NCBI GenBank assembly: GCA_963733135.1
Contig: CAVTBX010000005.1
Span: 124,001 to 188,000, forward strand
Direction of reading: 5' to 3'
Length of the DNA stretch: 64,000 bases
Origin: CAVTBX01 sp963733135
Lineage (GTDB): Bacteria; Actinomycetota; Thermoleophilia; Gaiellales; Gaiellaceae
In this document: positions 1 through 8,300 of the stretch, one piece after another
Layout: every line of letters begins with the position of its first letter
How positions within the stretch are numbered: position 1 is the stretch's first letter
The notes under the pieces: generated by a model
Seen by the model: only the letters and a program-made list of their open reading frames with translations
Told to the model about the DNA's origin: nothing
Database searches by the model: none
Program-made: the position numbers and the translations under genes

Positions 1-423
1 CGGGGCGTCCATTATGAACGAATCCCAGCGCGGGCCGGCAAACACACGCACGCCATGACCGGAACCGCCCTGCTCGTCGTTTACAAAAAAGGTGACCGTG
101 TCGCCTGCCGGCGTCGTGCATACGCCTTCCTGTCCTCGCACACCGTCGCCCGTGGCGGGTTCGGAAAACACGCAATCGAATACGAACTCTTCCTCGGCGA
201 CAGCGAACGGCGCAGGGTCGCTCGGGGCTCCCGCCGCGAGCGGTCGCAACCGGAAGCGGTAGACAAGCCCGTCCGAGAACAGTGCCGTCGGCTGCGCGAA
301 CGGGAGCGTGTTCTGCACAAGCACCAGATGCCCCTGACGCTCGGGGCTTGGAAACGCGTACACGTCGGTGATGTCCGCGATCGGCTCCGCCAGCGCCCGA
401 GGACCCGAGATGTGATCCGACAT
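1..423 (-). CDS. DUF4331 family protein, 3' end outside the window
   Basis: An open frame runs leftward from an ATG at 423 to the window edge without a stop, giving 141 residues of the N-terminus. The product starts MSDHISGPRALAEP and contains DVYAFPSPERQGHLVLVQN and GHGVRVFAGPRWDSFIMDAP, which are the opening blocks of the DUF4331 family. These proteins are poorly characterised and predicted beta-rich; no catalytic motif is visible. No signal peptide is seen. It follows the 454-1002 gene by 30 bp on the same strand, so the two are probably co-transcribed. The C-terminal part is missing only because the window ends. Family assignment is from recalled sequence blocks; the function is unknown. 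Confidence 0.8.
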   Translation of the reverse strand, partial: MSDHISGPRALAEPIADITDVYAFPSPERQGHLVLVQNTLPFAQPTALFSDGLVYRFRLRPLAAGAPSDPAPFAVAEEEFVFDCVFSEPATGDGVRGQEGVCTTPAGDTVTFFVNDEQGGSGHGVRVFAGPRWDSFIMDAP

Positions 424-453
424 CGGCTCGTCCCGTCGCGTGCGCCCGGCTAG

Positions 454-1002
454 CTAGTCCGCTGCCTCGTCGAGCAGCGGCTTCAGCGCAGGATGCTGGA
501 GCGCTTCGCCGGCTTCCGGATCATCGAGCACCCGCTGGAACGCTTCGTTCACACGCAAGGCTTTCCTGATCTCCTTCACGGTGCCTCCGTAGTTCCGCTG
601 GTACGCCGCCGCCGTCTCCTCAGCCCCGAGGATGAACGCCTTCAGCGCCTCGAGGTCAGGCAGTCCCTCGTAGCCCTCGACATGCCGGAAGACGACGTCG
701 AAGAGCGCCAGCGTCGGCCCTGAAATGAAGAAGTCGTCCATGTAGGCGTCCCAGGACCCGTCAAAGCTCGTGATGAACGCGAGCCGCTTGTCGCCGTCGA
801 ACAGAACGAATCTCGCCTCGTGAATCGTCGCGACCGCCATGCCGTAGTCGCCAGGCCGGTACCCCGGCGTCTCCTGCAGCTCACGAAGCGCCGCTCGAAG
901 GCCTTCAGCCTCGCCAGGCTTGACACGGAAAAACAAGCTGAACTCGCTCGTTGGCCCAACCGAAAGGCCCGGGCGAACCGTCCCCGTTTCAGATGCTGAC
1001 AT
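454..1002 (-). CDS. Conserved hypothetical protein, partner of the DUF4331 gene
   Basis: The product has 182 residues. I chose the ATG at 1002 because GGGAGG lies just upstream, although the frame stays open to 1185. The N-terminal half has FSLFFRVKPGEAEGLRAAL, GDYGMAVATIHEARFVLFDG and FDGSWDAYMDDF. This looks like a ferredoxin-like alpha/beta fold of the dimeric alpha-beta barrel type, but I cannot assign a named family. The C-terminal half is helical (VNEAFQRVLDDPEAGEAL). There are no signal peptide, membrane segments or obvious catalytic residues. It sits 30 bp upstream of the DUF4331 gene, so a shared function is likely but unknown. It could be a small redox or heme-associated protein; that is a guess. 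Confidence 0.7.
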   Translation of the reverse strand: MSASETGTVRPGLSVGPTSEFSLFFRVKPGEAEGLRAALRELQETPGYRPGDYGMAVATIHEARFVLFDGDKRLAFITSFDGSWDAYMDDFFISGPTLALFDVVFRHVEGYEGLPDLEALKAFILGAEETAAAYQRNYGGTVKEIRKALRVNEAFQRVLDDPEAGEALQHPALKPLLDEAAD

Positions 1003-1100
1003 CCCTACCTCCCGTCGATCCGACGTTCCAGACGACACACGCCTAGCTCCCGACCAGCCAACGAGAAGCTTAATGCGGGGAGCGGGCTCGGGAGCCGGGC

Positions 1101-1580
<480 letters not shown>

Positions 1581-1612
1581 CGTTCCCTCCTGTGCAGGTC
1601 GGCGTGGCTCGA

Positions 1613-1684
1613 TCAAGCCAGCTTCGAGCCGTAGCCGTGGATGTGGATCACGTTTCCTGCAGGATCGCGGAAAGTGCCGCCGAC
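1613..1684 (-). pseudogene. Remnant: C-terminal tail of a VOC/glyoxalase-family protein
   Basis: On the minus strand, 1684 to 1613 reads VGGTFRDPAGNVIHIHGYG followed by a stop. This is the signature last strand of vicinal-oxygen-chelate (glyoxalase/bleomycin-resistance) proteins, including the motif FRDPAGNVI. No start or upstream VOC sequence exists: the frame degenerates immediately to the right, where a different gene tail lies. The DUF1801 gene begins 33 bp beyond the stop. I read it as a fossil left by deletion. Confidence 0.6.
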
Positions 1685-1762
1685 GCGACGTCTCTGCAGC
1701 GCTCACCCAGTCAGCGCGCGCTCGCGGTCGCTGCATTCTTCGGCGGCAGCCTCACGCCTGCG

Positions 1763-1888
1763 GTCGGTAGGCACGTCACCCACATTCTCCAGAGGCTGAA
1801 TCTCCGCGATCGCGTCCAAGCGGTCGTGCTCGCATACCAGGCCGGGATCTTCGAAGCGGATACGCAGACGGCCAGGCAGCTCCGGTAG
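1763..1888 (+). pseudogene. Remnant: C-terminal HTH of a LuxR/NarL-type response regulator
   Basis: The plus strand from 1763 encodes VGRHVTHILQRLNLRDRVQA followed by VVLAYQAGIFEAD and a stop at 1888. This matches the recognition helix and last helix of the NarL/FixJ DNA-binding domain (usual form VKTHVSRILAKLGLRDRVQA). The receiver domain and the first HTH helices are absent, and upstream sequence is unrelated. There is no plausible start. Together with the adjacent VOC tail it marks a deletion scar in the 350-bp stretch between the DUF1801 gene and the TetR operator. Confidence 0.65.
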
Positions 1889-1930
1889 CAGGCCCACCGA
1901 CCGCGCCTGATCGATCCCAAGCCCCGCCGC

Positions 1931-1959
1931 TTGACAGGGCAGCTCACGTCTGGTCGAAT
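1931..1959 (+). promoter_or_regulatory. Candidate promoter of the TetR operon
   Basis: TTGACA at 1931-1936 is a perfect -35 hexamer. Seventeen bases later TCGAAT at 1954-1959 matches four of six -10 positions. The expected start of transcription falls at or just before the TetR operator at 1964, so a bound repressor would block initiation. The -10 is weak, so this is a moderate call. Confidence 0.45.
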
Positions 1960-1963
1960 TGAT

Positions 1964-1981
1964 CTTAGTCAAGTGACTAAG
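1964..1981. promoter_or_regulatory. Perfect TetR-type operator palindrome
   Basis: CTTAGTCA at 1964-1971 and TGACTAAG at 1974-1981 are exact inverse complements around a 2-bp spacer. The site is 33 bp upstream of the chosen GTG start of the TetR gene and just downstream of a TTGACA/TCGAAT promoter. TTAGTCA-type half-sites are common for TetR-family repressors, so autoregulation of the regulator and its coupled enzyme gene is the natural inference. Confidence 0.7.
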
Positions 1982-2014
1982 ACTCTGGATCCCCTTCATG
2001 ATTCAGCGACCGAC

Positions 2015-2593
2015 GTGACCGAGCTCGCTCAGAAGACCCCGGCCCGCTTGGCCGCCGAGGAGGCGCTGCTCAACGCGGCGGAGCGGCTGCTGGCCGACGT
2101 CGGCTACGCGGGCATCACGACGCGGCGGCTCGCCGAGGCCGCGGGCGTCAACCACGGGCTCGTTCACTACTACTTCGGCTCGAACGAGGCCCTGCTAGTC
2201 CGTGCGCTCGAGCGGTTCACCGAGCGGCTGGTCACCCGCCAGCGCGAGCTGTACGCGGCCGACGAGCCGATCGTCGACAAGTGGCGGACAGCGATGCGCT
2301 ACCTCGTGAGCGAGGACGCCACCTACGAAAAGATCTGGCTCGAGCTGCAGGCGCTCGGCTGGAACGACCCGGGCCTGCGCGCGCGCCTTGCGCAGGTGAA
2401 CGCCGAGTGGCGCGCGGTGCTCACGGAGGCGTTCGAGGAACCGCACCGCCAGCTGGAGATCGAGATGCCGCTCGAGGCGCTCGTCTCGCTCGTGATGACG
2501 TTCAACCTCGGGATGATCGTCGAGCGCCTTGGCGGCATCGACACCGGTCACGCAGAGCTCCTCGACTGGATCGACCAGTGGCTGTCGAGCTGA
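2015..2593 (+). CDS. TetR-family transcriptional regulator
   Basis: The product has 192 residues. The helix-turn-helix is at about residues 34-53 (GITTRRLAEAAGVNHGLVHY), followed by the usual YYFGSNEALL and an all-helical ligand domain. The frame is open back to 1931, but that start would place the operator inside the gene, so I prefer the GTG at 2015; no strong ribosome-binding site marks it. The last 16 bases overlap the start of the hydrolase-glycosyltransferase gene, implying translational coupling. It very likely represses itself and that gene through the palindrome at 1964-1981. The inducing ligand is unknown; a substrate or product of the downstream enzyme is plausible. Confidence 0.88.
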   Translation: MTELAQKTPARLAAEEALLNAAERLLADVGYAGITTRRLAEAAGVNHGLVHYYFGSNEALLVRALERFTERLVTRQRELYAADEPIVDKWRTAMRYLVSEDATYEKIWLELQALGWNDPGLRARLAQVNAEWRAVLTEAFEEPHRQLEIEMPLEALVSLVMTFNLGMIVERLGGIDTGHAELLDWIDQWLSS

Positions 2594-4686
2594 CCGCACC
2601 CGCACCTGAGCAGACACGGGCGCACTATCCGGATGAATCGGGCTACGTCGAGCGCGACGGCGTGCGGCTCTACTGGGAGGTCTACGGCTCCGGCGAGCCG
2701 ACGGTCTTCCTCCTGCCGACCTGGTCGATCATCCACTCGCGCCACTGGAAGATGCAGATCCCCTACCTCGCGCGGCACTGCCGCGTGCTCACGTTCGACG
2801 GGCGCGGCAACGGCCGCTCGGACCGGCCCGCGAGCGGCTACGAGGAGCAGGAGTTCGCTGCCGATTCGCTTGCGGTGCTGGATGCGACCGGCACCGAACA
2901 CGCAGTCTTGGTCTCGCTCTCACTCGGCGCGCAGCGAGCGCTCCTTTTGGCGGCCAAGCAGCCTGAACGGGTTGATGGCGCGGTCTTCGTCTGTCCTTTC
3001 GTGCCGTTCGGCGAGCCGCCCGAGGGCCGCATCGACTACCCGTGGGACGAAGTGCTCGACACCGACGAAGGGTGGGCGAAGTACAACCCCTACTACTGGC
3101 TCCGCGACTACCGCGGCTTCCTCGAGTTCTTCTTCTCGCAGATGTTCAACGAGCCGCACTCGACGAAGCCGATCGAGGACTGCATCGGCTGGGGTCTGGA
3201 GACGACGCCGGAGACGCTCGTCGCCACGGAGCTCGGCGAAGGGCTCGACGAGGAAACCGCGCGCGACCTGTGCCGGCGCGTCAGCTGCCCCGTGCTCGTC
3301 ATCCAGGGGACGAACGACGCGATCACGGGCCCAGGCGGCGGGATCGCGCTCGCCGAGGCGACTGGTGGCGACCTCGTCCTGCTGGACGGATCAGGTCATG
3401 GCCCGCACGTGCGCGACCCGGTCAAGGTGAACCTGCTCTTGCGCGACTTCGCCGTACCGACGCGGCAGCCCACGCGCTGGGTGCGCGGCAGGTCACGCCG
3501 AAAGCGCGCGCTCTACGTCTCCTCCCCCATCGGCCTCGGTCACGCGCAGCGAGACGCCGCCATCGCCGACGAGTTGCGCAAGCTCCACCCCGACCTCGAG
3601 ATCGACTGGCTCGCGCAGCACCCGGTCACCGCGGTTCTGGAGGCGCGCGGCGAGCGCGTGCATCCGGCGAGCGGGCACCTGGCCAACGAATCGACGCACA
3701 TCGAAAGCGAGTCGGCCGAGCACGATCTGCACTGCTTCCAGGCCATCCGGCGGATGGATGAGATCCTGCTCGCGAACTTCATGGTCTTCCACGACCTCGT
3801 CCGCGACGAGGACTACGACCTCTGGATCGGCGACGAGGCCTGGGAGCTGGACTACTACCTCCACGAGAACCCGGAGCAGAAGCGCGCCGCCTATGTGTGG
3901 CTGACGGACTTCGTCGGCTGGCTGCCCATGGAAGACGGCGGCTCGCGCGAGGCATTCCTGACCGCCGACTACAACGCTGAGATGATCGAGCACATCGCGC
4001 GCTTCCCGCGGGTGCGCGACCGGGCCGTCTTCGTCGGCAACTCCGACGACATCGTCCCCGACGTCTTCGGCCCTGAGCTACCGCTGATCCGTGACTGGAC
4101 CGAGCGCCACTACGACTTCGCCGGCTACGTCACGGGCTTCGACCCCCGCGAGCTCGGCGACCGGGGCGCTCTCGGCTACGCGGACGACGAGCGCGTCTGC
4201 ATCGTGACCGTCGGCGGCTCGGGCGTGGGAGCTCACCTGCTGCGGCGCGTCATCGATGCGTTCCCGGAGGCGAAGGAGCGCGTGCCAGACCTGCGGATGA
4301 TCGTCGTCGCGGGTCCCCGGATCGACCCCGAGAGCCTGCCGCAGCACGACGGCCTCGAAGTGCGGGCCTACGTCCACGATCTCTACCGCCACCTGGCCGT
4401 GTGCGACCTGGCGGTCGTGCAGGGTGGGCTGACGACAGCGATGGAGCTGACCGCGAACAGGCGGCCGTTCCTCTACTTCCCGCTCCGTCACCACTTCGAG
4501 CAGAACTTCCACGTACGCCACAGACTGGAGCGCTACGGCGCGGGACGCTGTATGGACTTCGAGCACGACGGACCAGCCGAGATCGCCGCAGCGATCTCCG
4601 AGGAGATCAGGCGCGAGGTCGACTACCGGCCCGTCGAGACCGACGGGGCTGCGCGCGCAGCGAAGCTGATCGCCGACCTGATCTAG
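2578..4686 (+). CDS. Alpha/beta-hydrolase fused to a GT-B glycosyltransferase
   Basis: The 702-residue product joins two enzymes. Residues about 25-290 are an alpha/beta hydrolase with nucleophile elbow SLSLG (Ser115), an acid in GTNDAITG (Asp247) and GSGHGPH (His274). Residues about 308-700 are a GT-B glycosyltransferase resembling MurG or UDP-glycosyltransferases, with SSPIGLGHAQRD as the N-terminal glycine loop and VVQGGLTTAMEL as the C-terminal nucleotide-sugar motif. The linker is basic (RGRSRRKR). There are no signal peptide or membrane segments, so it should be cytosolic. The GTG start at 2578 overlaps the TetR gene by 16 bp. Substrate is unknown; deacylation plus glycosylation of a hydrophobic molecule, or drug modification, would fit TetR control. 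Confidence 0.85.
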   Translation: MAVELTAPAPEQTRAHYPDESGYVERDGVRLYWEVYGSGEPTVFLLPTWSIIHSRHWKMQIPYLARHCRVLTFDGRGNGRSDRPASGYEEQEFAADSLAVLDATGTEHAVLVSLSLGAQRALLLAAKQPERVDGAVFVCPFVPFGEPPEGRIDYPWDEVLDTDEGWAKYNPYYWLRDYRGFLEFFFSQMFNEPHSTKPIEDCIGWGLETTPETLVATELGEGLDEETARDLCRRVSCPVLVIQGTNDAITGPGGGIALAEATGGDLVLLDGSGHGPHVRDPVKVNLLLRDFAVPTRQPTRWVRGRSRRKRALYVSSPIGLGHAQRDAAIADELRKLHPDLEIDWLAQHPVTAVLEARGERVHPASGHLANESTHIESESAEHDLHCFQAIRRMDEILLANFMVFHDLVRDEDYDLWIGDEAWELDYYLHENPEQKRAAYVWLTDFVGWLPMEDGGSREAFLTADYNAEMIEHIARFPRVRDRAVFVGNSDDIVPDVFGPELPLIRDWTERHYDFAGYVTGFDPRELGDRGALGYADDERVCIVTVGGSGVGAHLLRRVIDAFPEAKERVPDLRMIVVAGPRIDPESLPQHDGLEVRAYVHDLYRHLAVCDLAVVQGGLTTAMELTANRRPFLYFPLRHHFEQNFHVRHRLERYGAGRCMDFEHDGPAEIAAAISEEIRREVDYRPVETDGAARAAKLIADLI

Positions 4687-4699
4687 GAGGGCTTCTTGG

Positions 4700-5257
4700 C
4701 TAAAGAGCTTCTTGACCGCTCTTGTAGGCGATCTGGAGGAAGTCGGCGACCGCGACGGTGGCAAACACGCCGGCCGTGAGGCGAGCCGCGCGCGGCGCGA
4801 AGACGGACCCTGCCACGAACCCGGCCGCGAGCCACTGGTCGAGGCAGTACGGGCAGGTGAGGAGCTCGCCGACGGCCCGGCGCGGGCCCCTTCCACGCGG
4901 GCGCTCCTCCACCTCGGCCGGGCCGCCCTTCTCCTCGTACTCGGTGAAGGGAGCACGAAGGGCCGCTGTGACCTTGTCCTTCGCGAGCAGGCGGCTCAGC
5001 TTGTGGGTGGCCACGCCGAACAGGGCGAGATCGCCGAGCGTGGGGGTAGGAAGCGTGCGCCCGGCCGCGCGCGCCAAGAGGAGCGCGCCGGCGAAGGTCG
5101 CACCGTACGCAACCATGAAAGCCGCATAGGAGCCGAGCGGCGCCTGCTCGTCGCCGTAGCGCTCCCTCTCCGTCGCGGCTGGCGTTTCTACGCCCACAGC
5201 TCGCCAAAGTACCGATCCCGGCGCCCTGGCGGCGACACCGTGACCCTTCCCGGTCAC
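4700..5257 (-). CDS. DUF1360 membrane protein
   Basis: The product has 185 residues and matches DUF1360. Visible blocks are LALFGVATHKLSRLLAKDKV, LRAPFTEYEE and ELLTCPYCLDQWLAAGFVAG. Hydrophobic segments lie near residues 46-63, 72-90 and 135-175, indicating an integral membrane protein. The conserved CPYC pair may bind metal or form a disulfide, but the family has no established function. It converges on the hydrolase-glycosyltransferase gene with only 13 bp between the stops. The start at 5257 is the first of several possibilities; a shorter form starting about 30 residues later is possible. Confidence 0.8.
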   Translation of the reverse strand: MTGKGHGVAARAPGSVLWRAVGVETPAATERERYGDEQAPLGSYAAFMVAYGATFAGALLLARAAGRTLPTPTLGDLALFGVATHKLSRLLAKDKVTAALRAPFTEYEEKGGPAEVEERPRGRGPRRAVGELLTCPYCLDQWLAAGFVAGSVFAPRAARLTAGVFATVAVADFLQIAYKSGQEAL

Positions 5258-5387
5258 CGGCGCCGTGAGCCCTCGGGGGTCGCGAGGTCACGGCAGAGCC
5301 TCTCGTCCGAGTGGGCGCTCAAGTGAGGGGAGCCGATCGCAATGGCGCCGGCGACCACGTTCGTCTCCGGCGGGGAATCCGGCCTCG
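5258..5387. other. Intergenic gap, no gene seen
   Basis: This 130-bp gap separates the start of the DUF1360 gene from the stop of the giant surface-protein gene on the same strand. I see no convincing hairpin terminator, promoter or small gene in it. Confidence 0.4.
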
Positions 5388-8300
5388 CTACGGAGCGCCG
5401 AGCCAGGTGGTCGTGCTGGTTCCGACGTTGGCGTGGTAGACGGTGACCGGTTGCGGGGAGGTGCCCGCATACTCTTCGATCCCGACCCGCAGGTAGCGCG
5501 GATTGCCCGTCGTCGCGCCCGAGAGGCCCGTCAGCGTGATCTTGTCGACGCCGTTCACACGCACGACCACTGAGTCGTTTCGAAGCGCCGACACCTCGAC
5601 CCGAACCGCCGTGCCGTTGTTCGGCACCGTCGTGGCCGTCGACTGGTCGATCGCAGCCGCCCCCAAGCCTCCCGCCGGGCTCTTCAGCCGCAGCAGCCGC
5701 GCCTGGTTCAGGAACAGCTCGTACACGACCTTGTTGTTCACATCCACGACCTCGAACACGAACAGCTGACCCGCCAACGTCTGCCCCGGCTCGAACCGGA
5801 ACACCGTCCGCGTGAACAAGCGCCCAGACACACCGGCCGGGCCGCCCACATCATCGATCGCCAACGCCGTGTCCACCTCGCTCGGCGCGCCCTGAATCGT
5901 CGCCTTCAGCTCAGGATCGTTCCAGACCAGCTGACAGCCACCACAACCCGCATCCGTCGTGAATGACTCATACGGGCCCATCCCGCCCCCGCCACCCGTG
6001 GGCGGAGTCGTCACGCTCACCCCAGCCGACTGCGCCGACTCATTCCCCGACGTATCAACCGACGACACCTTGTACCACGACGTCGAATTGGCAGGCGCGC
6101 CGACGAGTCCGTGTACTGAGACGCAGACAACGCGGCCCGTTCAGCTTCGTATACGTCCCGCTCTGCGTCGCCGAGCGGAACACGTTGTACCCAGCCAGAT
6201 CCGTCGCCGACACGTCACTCCAGTTCAGATCCACCGACGTCGAGCTCGTCGCAGTCCCAGCCAGACCGGCCGGAACACCAGGCGGAGTCGTATCCGTTGG
6301 AGCCGGCGTCGTCACACTCGCCGCAGTCGACTGCGTCGACTCATTCCCCGTCGTATCAACCGACGAGACCTTGTACCACGACGTCGCGTTCGCCGGGGCG
6401 CTCGAATCCGTGAACTGAGACGCAGACACCAGCGGGCCGTTCAGCTTCGTATACGTCCCGCTCTCAGTCGCCGACCGGAACACGTTGTACCCGGCCAGAT
6501 CCGACGCCGACACATCGTTCCAGTTCAGGTTGACCGTCGTCGGGCCGCCCGCGCTCCCGCTCAGGCCGGCCGGAACACCAGGCGGAGTCGTGTCGGACCC
6601 ACCGCCACCGGGAGCTCCGAGCCAGTCGGTTGTGCTGAACCCGACGTGGGCGTGGTAGACGGTGACCGGCTGGGCCGCGCTGCCGGCGAGCTCGTTGATC
6701 CCGACCCGCAGGTAGCGCGGGTTGCCGGTCGTCCCACCTGTGAGACCCGTCAGGTTCACCTTGTCGACGCCGTCCACGCGCACCACGACCGACGAGTTGC
6801 GGAGCGCCGACACTTCGATTCTGACCGCGTTGCCGTTGTTCGGCACCGTGACGCCCGTCGACTCGTTGATTGCGGTCGTCCGCAGACCGCCGGCCGGGCT
6901 GCTCAACCGAAGTACACGGTTCTGATTCAGGAATAGCTCATAGACGACCTTGCCGGTGACGTCGACGACCTCGAACACGAAGAGCTGACCGGTCAACGTC
7001 TGCCCGGGCTCGAACCGGAACATCGTGCGGGTGAAGATGCGGCCGGGAAGGCCTGTCGCGCCGCCGACATCGTCCGTAGCAAAGGCATCGTCGACGTTGC
7101 TGGAACCTCCCGCCACCGTCGCCTTCAGTTCGGGGTCGTTCCAAACGAGCTGGCAGCCACCGCAACCCGCATCGGTCGTGAACGACTCATACGGGCCCAT
7201 CCCGCCCCCGCCACCCGTGGGCGGCGTCGTCACGCTCACCGCAGCCGACTGGGCCGACTCGTTCCCGGTCGTATCGACGGAAGAGACCTTGTACCAAGAG
7301 GTAGTTCCTGCCGGGGCGGTCGCGTCCGTGTACTGCGACGGCGAGACCAGCGGCCCATTCAGCTTCGAATACGTGCCACCCTCAGTCGCCGAGCGGAACA
7401 CGTTGTACCCAGCCAGATCAGCCGCCGACACGTCATTCCAGTTCAAATTCACCGTCGTCGGACCCGCCGCCGTCCCCGTCAAACCAGACGGCACGCCAGG
7501 CGGCGTCGTATCCGACGGAGCCGGCGTGGTGACGCTCGTCGCAGCCGACTGCGCCGACTCATTCCCGGTCGTGTCGACCGACGAGACCTTGTACCACGAC
7601 GTCGCGTTCGCAGGAGCGCTCGAGTCCGCGTACTGCGACGCAGACACCAGCGGCCCATTCACCTTCGTGTACGTGCCGTTCTGAGTCGCCGAGCGGTACA
7701 CGTTGTACCCGGCCAGATCCGCCGCCGAGACATCGTTCCAGTTCAAATTCACCGTCGTCGGGCCACCAGCACTTCCGGTCAGACCAGACGGAACGCCAGG
7801 CGGGGTCGTGTCGGAGCCACCCGAGCTCTCGGGGCGGAGGTTCTTGACGATGTAGACGTTGTCGTTGTAGTCGTAGTTGATGCTGTCGCTGTCCATCGTC
7901 AGCAGGTACTGGTTCGGGATGATCACGCCGCTTCGGTTCTTCAAGGGCCAGAAGCGGACGTGATGGCCGCAGGGCTCGACGCAGCCCTTGGAGATGTCCA
8001 CCGAGTGATCGTTGAGCGCAGGGTCGCTCCATTCGTCCTGGATCTCGAAGCCGAACGCTCCCGACGGGTTGAACGAAGCCGACGTCGTAGGTGCGCCTAC
8101 GCCGAGCGGCAACACGCTCTGGCGATAGATACCGCGATGAGTCGCAAGGTTTGTGTTCCCCGAGACATTGCCCTTCGGCCACCAGGCGACCGTGGCCTGG
8201 CCGCCGCCGTGGTAGGCCGCGATCTGCCGCACGGTGACCGGTTGCGTGTTGTCCACCCGCACCCAGTACGGGGAGAGAACCTCGTCGCCGATCGCCTCGA

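Noticed and set aside
1961..1981. Start of the TetR gene upstream of the operator (frame open from 1931)
   Set aside because: The perfect operator and promoter would then be inside the coding sequence; the GTG at 2015 leaves them outside and gives a normal-length TetR.
7210..7820. Possible CRISPR-like regular repeats
   Set aside because: The period is about 270 bp, repeats are coding FN3 domains in frame, and there are no short unique spacers or cas genes.
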